Position numbers and translations under genes: made by a program. A stretch of DNA of 64,000 nt, taken from positions 21,811,501 through 21,875,500 of the forward strand of contig OX485805.1 of assembly GCA_950295325.1 (NCBI GenBank). The letters are read 5' to 3'. This DNA comes from Polytrichum commune (lineage: Eukaryota > Streptophyta > Polytrichopsida > Polytrichales > Polytrichaceae). Shown in pieces: positions 35,901-44,900 of the stretch (positions are counted from its first letter, which is position 1; each line of letters starts with the position of its first letter). The notes under the pieces were generated by a model. It did no database searches and had not been told where the DNA came from. It saw only the letters and a list, made by a program, of their open reading frames with translations.

Positions 35901-38900
35901 CCTGCTCCGCCCTCCTATCCTCGACTATCCACAACCAAATGTCGACCTCCCTAAATTTGGGACTTGCATAGTCGACGAACTTTGATAGGAAGGGCTCATA
36001 GAAGGGGGTGCTCATAGTACCCTCAAACGAACTTCCAGGAATGTTCCTGAAGTCTATCATCCCAAAGGGGAATCGATCCCCAGCATTCGTCCTTATCGCC
36101 TTGCGAGCCTCAATGCCAGGCCACCCCTGGATTTTTAGAGGCTCTATGGTGACAAGGTTGAAATGCGCGTCCCCCTCAAAACTGACAATTTTCTTCTCCT
36201 TTATGAAATTCGAGAAGACACGCGCTGTGTGATCGGGAAGTGCCCGATTCTTCCCACCTTTCACCAGCTTGGACCGCAGGAAGTCTTCCCCCGCTTCCCT
36301 GATGAGAGCCGCCATAGATGCACTTGTGAACTTGTACTCTGCCTTGAATGCTTTCCAGTTTGCGTCGTGGACCTCGCCATCCACAAAAAGGTTCATTTCG
36401 GGGACTATCTTGTGCAACTCTTGGACGATGGTGTTCTTCTTCTTCTTATTCTCCGTCCATTCCTTCATGGTGTAGCATGAAGGAACGAATGATTTAGGCT
36501 TGGAGAAGACTATCTTTGGGTGCGTCCAACATCTCTTTGCCGTGGGCTCGACGTGCAGGATGTGCGTGGCCGCCTTCCCCATGTCTGTCTCCGAAAGCCC
36601 TTGGAGTGTTCGAAAGAATTCTCTCATCAAAGGTTTGAGCTGCTTGAAACGTGCGGTCAAGTTGAAAAGCAGGCCTGTGTCGGGATCCATCAGGTCCCCC
36701 GTCTCGTGCTTCTCGAACACGTTCTTCCACTTCGACCAGACATGGTCAGATGCTGTTATCAAATAAATTTCTCCTCGCAACTCGTTATATTTCTTTTGCT
36801 TGTGACTCGCATTGTCAATGGAAGAAAACTTATTGATCATTTGGTACTTGAAATACTGCACATAAACATAGAAATTTATGTTAGATATGTATATGTTAGT
36901 TGGACATTTGCTTAGATGAAAAGGCTTGAATATTAACTCTTACAAGGGTTTCGGTCGATCGACCCAAACTATGAAACAAAACAAGAGTTTGGGTTGGTCG
37001 ACCCAAACTATGAAACAAAACAAGCGTTTGGGTCGATCGACCCAAACCACACTCACCTCTCACTTTGGATTCTTGTCCTTCGCATTCTCCCTCTCCTTGG
37101 GAGGCCTGCCGTAGAACTCCCACACCTCGCGTGAGGCCATGATGTTGCGAATCCACGAAGCTTGGTATGCCCGTTTCGTGTTCCCCATATTGAAGTAGCG
37201 GGAGATGTCACTGAGTCTGGTTTCGTCATCTGACCACACCACTAAGGCCTTCCACACCTTCAATTTATCTTTTTGGTTATTGGGATCATCCCACTCGGCC
37301 ATGAGTTGGATTTTCTTCGATGCTTCCACGCTGTGTTGTCCGTCAATTAACCAAAAATCGCCTTTTTGAATTGATGGCCACATATCCGGAGTGGGCATTT
37401 TTTTGTGTCCCTGGGGCATGACTACAATAGTTTGCCTATCGTCTTTGAATTGCTCGCTCACTATCTGGGCGATTATCCAATCGACGTAGGCATCTTCCTT
37501 TGCCCGAACACACTTTTCTGGTGGGGCTAGGTGACACTGAGCAATATTGATGTCAAATTTGAAGTCCCTACCCATGAAGAAACAGTGAGAACACTTGGTC
37601 GTGAAATTGTTCACGATTCTTTGGATCTCAGACGCATCCACTTCTTGTCCGGGCTTTGGCATGCGCAGTTCTGGGGAAACTGGCTCGTCCGTCATAACCG
37701 ATGCCGATTCTCTTTGCCTCTTTGAAGGAGTTGTCTGACGGCTGTTTGATGGCGTGGGTGTCTCACTATCCGCCGGTGTTGCCGTAGGCGTGGTTCTTCT
37801 TGAGTCAGCCGGAACCGCCCGCGGCTTCCTCACTGTTTGAGGTCTGGACGAGCCCGCGCCTTCTTCTGTTGTGGCCTTCCTCCTCACCGGCTGTTGTGAT
37901 TTTGACTTGCTCTGTTGAGCCTTGTTTAATGCGTTGATTACTTGCTTAAGCTTTGTAAACCTGGATGCCACCTTTGTGTTTGAAATGCTTCCATCTATGA
38001 AGATAGACTCTAGTTTAATAACCTCTGGCTCAATGCAAGTTTCTTTTATGTACAGGGGGTCAAATGCCTCGGAGAATTGATGCATGAACATGTGCGCATT
38101 CTGCATTGCAGAATTCTCGAGTATGACGTCCACGTAGTCACCTAGAGCCTGTACTGACGCCACCTCCCACCCCGTCAAAGTTGCCCATGTGTTTTGATCC
38201 ACTGTCCCAACTTTCACCACAAAGAGGATCTTGAATTGAGATGCCTTCACCACTTGGAGAGACCATGCAATCACCAGCCCATCCTTAGGTACATAAGATT
38301 CATCTTCAGGTGTCTCGTGTTCCTGCCAAACCACATCTGGTGTGAGCATGAACCATCTCTCTCCAGGTCTTTTTTTGGGGGCCATCTGCAAGAAAACGAC
38401 AACGCTGTTAGTTTCGGTCGTTCGACCCAAACTATTATCTATGTATATTAGCATGTAGACGGGAATAACTGATGTCATATATGTTGAGGTCACGAATTGG
38501 CAGGTTTGGATAGATCGATTTGTCTTTTGGCAACTTTCATATTTTTTAGATATAAGTGTACATCCCAAAATAGATCTGTATAATAAATTTGTTTCATGAG
38601 ATTTTATTTTATTGGAACGATATGAATATGTTTTGCCATGGTTTGGGTCGCTCGACCCAAACCAACTTTTGTGTTTGGGTCGCTCGACCCAAACCAGCTG
38701 TTGTGTTTGGGTCGCTCAACCCAAACCAGCTGTTGTGTTTGGGTCGTTCGACCCAAACCAACTTTTGTGTTTGGGTCGCTCGACCCAAACCAGCTGTTGT
38801 GTTTGGGTCGCTCGACCCAAACCAGCTGTTGTGTTTGGGTCGTTCGACCCAAACCAACTTTTGTGTTTGGGTCGCTCGACCCAAACCAGCTGTTGTGTTT

Positions 38901-41900
38901 GGGTCGCTCGACCCAAACCAGCTTTTGGATTTGGGTCGCTCGACCCAAACCAGCTTTTGTGTTTGGGTCGCTCGACCCAAACCAGCTGTTGTGTTTGGGT
39001 CGCTCGACCCAAACCAGCTGTTGTGTTTGGGTCGTTCGACCCAAACCAGCTTTTGGGTTTGGGTCGGTCGACACAAACCAGCTGTTGTGTTTGGGTCGCT
39101 CGACCCAAACCAGCTGTTGGGTTTGGGTCGCTCGATCCAAACCAGTTTCCGTACACTGAAACAATAAAGATTAGTTGTGAATAATATGTATTCTCGACTA
39201 ATTCTTGTTGTTTCAATTTACGATCGTTAATGATTCATTGCTTATTATGAAATGATTGTTATAAAATGCTTATTAAATGATGCTTATTATATAATACATT
39301 TGATAGAATGCTTAGAATAGAATGCTTAGAATAAGTAAAAGAAAAACAAACTTATGCACCAAAAACGTTACCTGTTCTTGGAAGCTTTAGAAGAAGCTTT
39401 TCTTGCAAACTATAAGTATAATTCGAATCTGAGAAGCAGTTGTGCTCTAATCTCACAAATACTGGAAACTCTGTTGAACCTTAGAGAGCTCTACAGACGA
39501 AATGAACAAAACTTTCAATGTCGCAACACTCTGTGTGTAAAGGTAATAAGATTTGAAGACCCTAAACCCTCAACACTCCGAATTTCACAAACTCACAACC
39601 CTCAAAACTCTGAATCTAATCCTTCAAGCTATCACCAATCTGATAATAAACCCTCAGCACTCAACACTATAAAGCTCTTAAACCCTCAACACTCTGAATC
39701 TAATTCCTTCAAGCGTCAACAATGTAAATGCTAAACTTCAACACTCTAAACTCCACACTCTAAACTCCACACTCTAAACTTCACAACCTTCAACACTGTA
39801 AAGCTCACTCCTTCACGCTATGAACATTCTAAAGCTCCTAAACACTTCACACTCTAAATCCTTAAACCCTCCACACTCTGAAACGCACAAAGTATCAATA
39901 CTATTACGAGTAAACCAAGAAGAAGAATCACACAATAACCTATAGCATCTATACTCGCACGATAGAAGACCAGAATGTGGAATCTACATGCTCTACCAAG
40001 AGAATGGAGGGAGGAAGAGAATGGAGGGAACGCGTCACTTCGTGGAGGCGGCGCTTCAAAAGAGGCGGCGCTTCCAAGAGCAGCGCGGAGCTCACTTGCG
40101 GTGAAGAGGTAAAAAGACCCGGGTAGGGCAACCTTTCGGGTTTTGTTCCCCTCGGGAAAAGGCCCTAAACCCCGGCTTTAGGGCACCCCTTGAAACTCTA
40201 AACCCACGCAAATAGGTTCACGGGGCAGCTGTAATCCCTAAACCCTTACCACCCGACCTTTGGCGGCATTTAATTTCTTCCGAAACAGGTACATATCTTA
40301 AGGTTTTCACATAATTTTCAATTTTCCAAAGTATTTGAACTTATAGGCTCCTAAGTTGTTTACCGACTTTAGATTTTAAGTAACACAAATTATTTCACAT
40401 TCATCTTTGTCATCTGTGTTAATCATCTTTCCCAACTCCGGTTTTAATGTATTGAATTAGATTGTCCTTGATTGGGATTGCTTAAATTGAAATTAATCCA
40501 TTACGTGCTTTATAATTTGACATGTGTAGACATATGGAATCACAAATGCTCAAAGGCAATTACACGGTTTAATACTATTAGTATGGTACCATTTGTATGG
40601 TTTGATAATATGAATACGTATTTTTATTTATGTGATGCTTAATGCTGGAGGACAAGGCTGTAGCCTATCATAGATCACTTAAAAGTAGCTTTACACTAAT
40701 TCAATTATACAAGTTTATGTATTTTCAATTATTCTAATATGGAATCACGCTAATTGTATTCATACCTTATCATAGTTTTTTGTCAAAAAGAAAAAATCGG
40801 TTGTTTGATTTATATCATGGAACATGAATATATTTATATGGAAGTTGTCATTTAAAGTAAACAAGAGAAGCATAACGATTAAAATTGTAACCCCTGCACC
40901 CCCTTGGAGTTCAACATCATATGAAGCCATTGAAGCAATCACTTTGTTGGTCAATGGTCGTTACACATATACTAGGGTTTAGGGTTTAGGGTTTAGGGTT
41001 TTCAAATAAGAATAACAAATTGGGACTTGTTGCACCACAAGCCATAAATGATTGGCACATAGGTCAAATGATGAGGCCTCAGTGCATGCAAAATTATTTA
41101 CAAATGTATTTAGTTATGACAACATTTCAATTCAAGGACATGGAATATGGTTGTGTGGTCGTTTACAAGAAAATTCAATAAAGCAAACATACGATCTTGT
41201 GGTTACAATCAAGTCATCCTTAGTATGAGGATTCTAATAACAAGATTATAGTACATACAATCTTTATCATGTTAATATCTTATTTGAGATAATTTAACAC
41301 TATATACTTATGAAAGGTACGTGATATAATTTTGTGAATGTTATAATGACATACATTTCCAACTTTACATGCTTTGGTCACAAACACTACTAAAGATAAA
41401 ATGGATTTGAGGATAAGTTCAAACATCCTTGGAAGAGTGGAGTAGAAAGTGTTATGTGTGCTTGGAATTTCTTAAATAAAAACAATAAATTGGGACTTCT
41501 TGCACCACAAGCCATAAATGATTGGCACGTATGTCAAATGACGGGGCCTTAGTGCTTGTAAATTTAAATACAAATTTTTTTAGTCATGACCACATTTTAA
41601 TTGGAGGATGAGAAATACGGTTGTGTGAACGTTTAGGGTCTAAACTCACTACAGCGACCATGTGATATAGTGGTCATAATCAGGTCATCCTTAGTACGTG
41701 GAGACTAATAACAAGGTTATAGTACATACGATCTTTATCATGTGAATATGTTATTTGAAATATTTACACATTATATACTAATGAAAGGAACATTTGATTT
41801 TGTGAATGTTATGAGGACATACATTCCCAACTTTGCATGTTTTGCTCATAAACAATGCTAAGAATAAATTGTATTTGAGGATAGGTTCAAACATCCTTGG

Positions 41901-44900
41901 AAAAATGAACTAGAATGTGACATTTGTGCTTGAAATTTCATTAATGACTTCCACAAAGGTTAGTCATTGTCATAGTTGCATGCTTGAGAATGGAGTAACG
42001 TTGTGTGCACACTTTACAAATGACATATTGTGAGCTTTAAGAGTTTTTTCTCATTTGCACAATGTCATGTTTGTTTTTTGTTGTTAATATTATATATTTC
42101 CTCTTTTGATGGTCTCATTAGCTACTTTAACGGTTGTATTTAGTGACTTTTACCATATGGAGTTAAACGATGTTGCCACATTTTTGTCAAAATAATTGTT
42201 AAAATATATTATAATGTTTGAGTTCAAATAGAGTAATATCTTGCAACATAATTTATTATGTTCCTTAGATGGATCAAAGGGAAGTTGTTCGGAATTATTT
42301 TCTAAATCTTATATCAGATCTACATTTCCTTTAATGCACTTGTTAAAATACATGCCGCTACTACCTTTCCTACCAATGGTGCAAGTCATATTCACTTAAA
42401 AAAATAGAAAACGGATACAATATCTCAAATAGTGACAATACATATTTATTCTACATACAGAATATATGTGAACTCAGATAACTTGATGGTTGGGGCACCG
42501 AAGAGCCACCCTTAGTACACATTTTCTATTATAATCACGAGGTGGGAAAGTATGTCAGAAAGTTTGAATTACCGGCTAAAGGGGAATCAAGCGGGAAAGG
42601 TATCCAAGAGGAAGCAGGGCAGCGGATGCGGACAGTATAAAGGGCCAGCCTCCCCGAAAAGTCGGTCCTTTTTGCTCATCTCCCTCTCCAGAAATTGTAG
42701 CAAGCTCTCTCACTTGGAGCTCCACTACAAGGTTAGAGCACACTAGCATTCATGAGCAAGCAATCACAACATTCATCCATGATTTTTATTTCCCTACATA
42801 TACTATATTTAGATTTCACCATATTCACGCCGCATTATACGGCATATTTTACGGACAGTTTGGGTCGCCCGACCCAAACCTATCCCCACAGTGGCCAGGT
42901 AGTAGGGTTGACTCAGAGCCCATCCCCCCCCCACATAGTTTGGGTCGGTCGACCCAAACCCTTCTCCACAGTGGGGAAGTACTTGGGTTGACTCCGAGCC
43001 CATCCCCCCCTACATAGTTTGGGTCGTTCGACCCAAACCTTTCTCCACATTGGGCAGGTACTAGGATTACCTCAAACCCCATCCCCCTTAGATAGTTTGG
43101 GTCGGTCGACCCAAATCCTTTCCCACATATTGCAGGTACTAGGGTGGACTCTGAGCCCATGTCCCTCCTACAAGGTTTGGGTCGGTCGACCCAAACCCTT
43201 CCCCACAGTAGGCAAGTACTGGGGTTGACTGAGAGCCCATCCTCTCCTACATAGTTTGCATCGTTGTTGCCAATTGTTTCCAAGGGATAAATTGAAGGCC
43301 ATCCGCGAAGAAATGTGGCTTGGAGATTTCCGTCTAAGATCCACAAAAAAAACTTGATGTCCATAGGGTGATACATGTGAATGGGACGGGTCGCAAGGTA
43401 ATCACCATGGAAAGCATAAACGTGTGTTGTAAGGCATGGTACACCATTCACGGTGTGTCGAAGGCGGACTTCTATAGACAAGCTGCTTATGCCAAGGAAG
43501 GTCGCCGGTCCCGTCACCATGGGAACGTGGATTTAAAGAAACCTAGGGAAGCAACAAGACAAGCAACGGCCACTCTAGCAACCATCATTGTCCCCCTTGC
43601 CGATGCAATGCCGCACAAAACACGTACACTCACAACCGGTGAAAAGGTTGTGGAGAAAGTTCTTCCCACATGCACAAAATGGAAAGACATATTGTTGGAC
43701 GTGAATGCAGTTGGCGAGAAGATTGGGTTGGAGCCAATTTCATTGTCAAAATTGAGTGCAATAAAGAAAACAAGCTTTAGTGAATACATTACAAAAAGAC
43801 GAGGGGACAAATTTGCCCGGTGCTCTAATTGCGAAAAGTTGAAGCGTCTTCGGGATGCACACACGATGGGTACCGAGTCATATGCGGCACATCAATTGAA
43901 CTATTTCAAACACGTAAACATGCAAGAGGCACACCGTAATGATTACTACACAAATAGAGCTTTGTCCATCTCTAGGCCATTAGAGGTTCTCACGGTCATC
44001 CATGACAAAATGGATCATGCCAAAATAGCCTCTCCATGTTTTGCAAATCGAATCAAGGCCACGGATGGGTTTTTTAAGTTGCTTGTATCGGTTACAGGTG
44101 AAGTGTGAAACAATGTCATCACATACCCTAAATGTTGTGGTGTTTCATTACGTGATGTACTAGAGATCATGGATTAATTCAAAATGGTTTATTTATACAT
44201 AGATACTAATCACGTTGGGTTGGCATTGCAGGAATGATTGCACATGGACACGGTGATGTCAAGTTTGCTCATTACGCTCTTGATTTGTATCCAGCGGATT
44301 CAAACCACACGATAGGATCATTTGCAAGGCTTTTGCGTGATTTAGAGAAACCGCCAGCCTATTCTTCAGGATTATTATTTGAGAACACGGGTTCAACACC
44401 TCTATATGAAGCGGTGTTGGATGGAAAAGATGTATGCTTGCATTCGTTGCCAGAGCCACCCAGTGAACCCGTGATCGCCAAGAAGTTGCCCCCAACTTTA
44501 CGTGTCCAATTGGACAATTGTGCCAAGGACAATAAAAGTAGATATGTATTTGCATATTGGTCGTTGTTGGTTGCGAAAGGCATTTTCAAGGAGGTTTTTG
44601 TGTCCTTTCTATTGGTAGGCCACACGCACGATGATATTGATGCATCTTTTGGGCGATGGAGCATGAAGTTGCGGGAGGAGGATTTTCCTACAATCCCGTT
44701 ATTGATGAAATCGTACATGGATTTGGAGAACATTCCCGTCATCCCCCATATGATCGAGGAGGTGCCAGACTTCAAGGCATTTATAGAACCTTATATTCGA
44801 AGTGGAGCTCACCGATTGATCGGGCATACGAAGGCACAACAATTCTGCTTCTATATGCGTGACGATGGTGTCCCGGTCATGCAATACAAGTTGTTGTGCA

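Larger units (their letters stand above)
32898..38385 (-). pseudogene. ParB-like domain fused to DNA-methyltransferase-like region, disrupted
   Basis: Exons 38385-37057, 36857-35524, 35340-34343 plus 33617-33123 (split by a hAT insertion) join in phase 0 at GT-AG borders. A last exon near 33036-32898 is possible but its phase is unresolved. The ATG at 38385 follows an acceptor, so a 5' non-coding exon is likely near 40.1 kb. Exon 1 encodes a ParB/sulfiredoxin-like motif (WLIDGQHSVEA) after a basic linker. The exon 2-3 junction rebuilds a methyltransferase motif I (GDSIFNVFGGSK, then LGLKMYSYIEDND), as in N4/N6 DNA methylases. The usual DPPY is not seen; the best candidate is IDFRNIP. ParB-methylase fusions are common in bacteria and phages. 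Damage: an in-frame TGA at 37062-37060 just before the donor, and the hAT insertion. The C-terminal part is acidic and low-complexity with a coiled coil. Confidence 0.68.

Noticed and set aside
38641..39152. CRISPR array
   Set aside because: The repeat-plus-spacer look is superficial: the 10-bp linkers are themselves repeated, the repeats are full palindromes, and the host is a eukaryote with no cas genes.
38589..39216. Long overlapping open frames on both strands (WVARPKP / FGSLDPN type peptides)
   Set aside because: They come from a 32-bp repeat without stops in several frames; the same peptide appears in all frames, which is a repeat artefact.
42752..43520. Open frames across the 79-bp repeats
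   Set aside because: Also repeat-derived; the real coding exon starts near 43255 on the plus strand.
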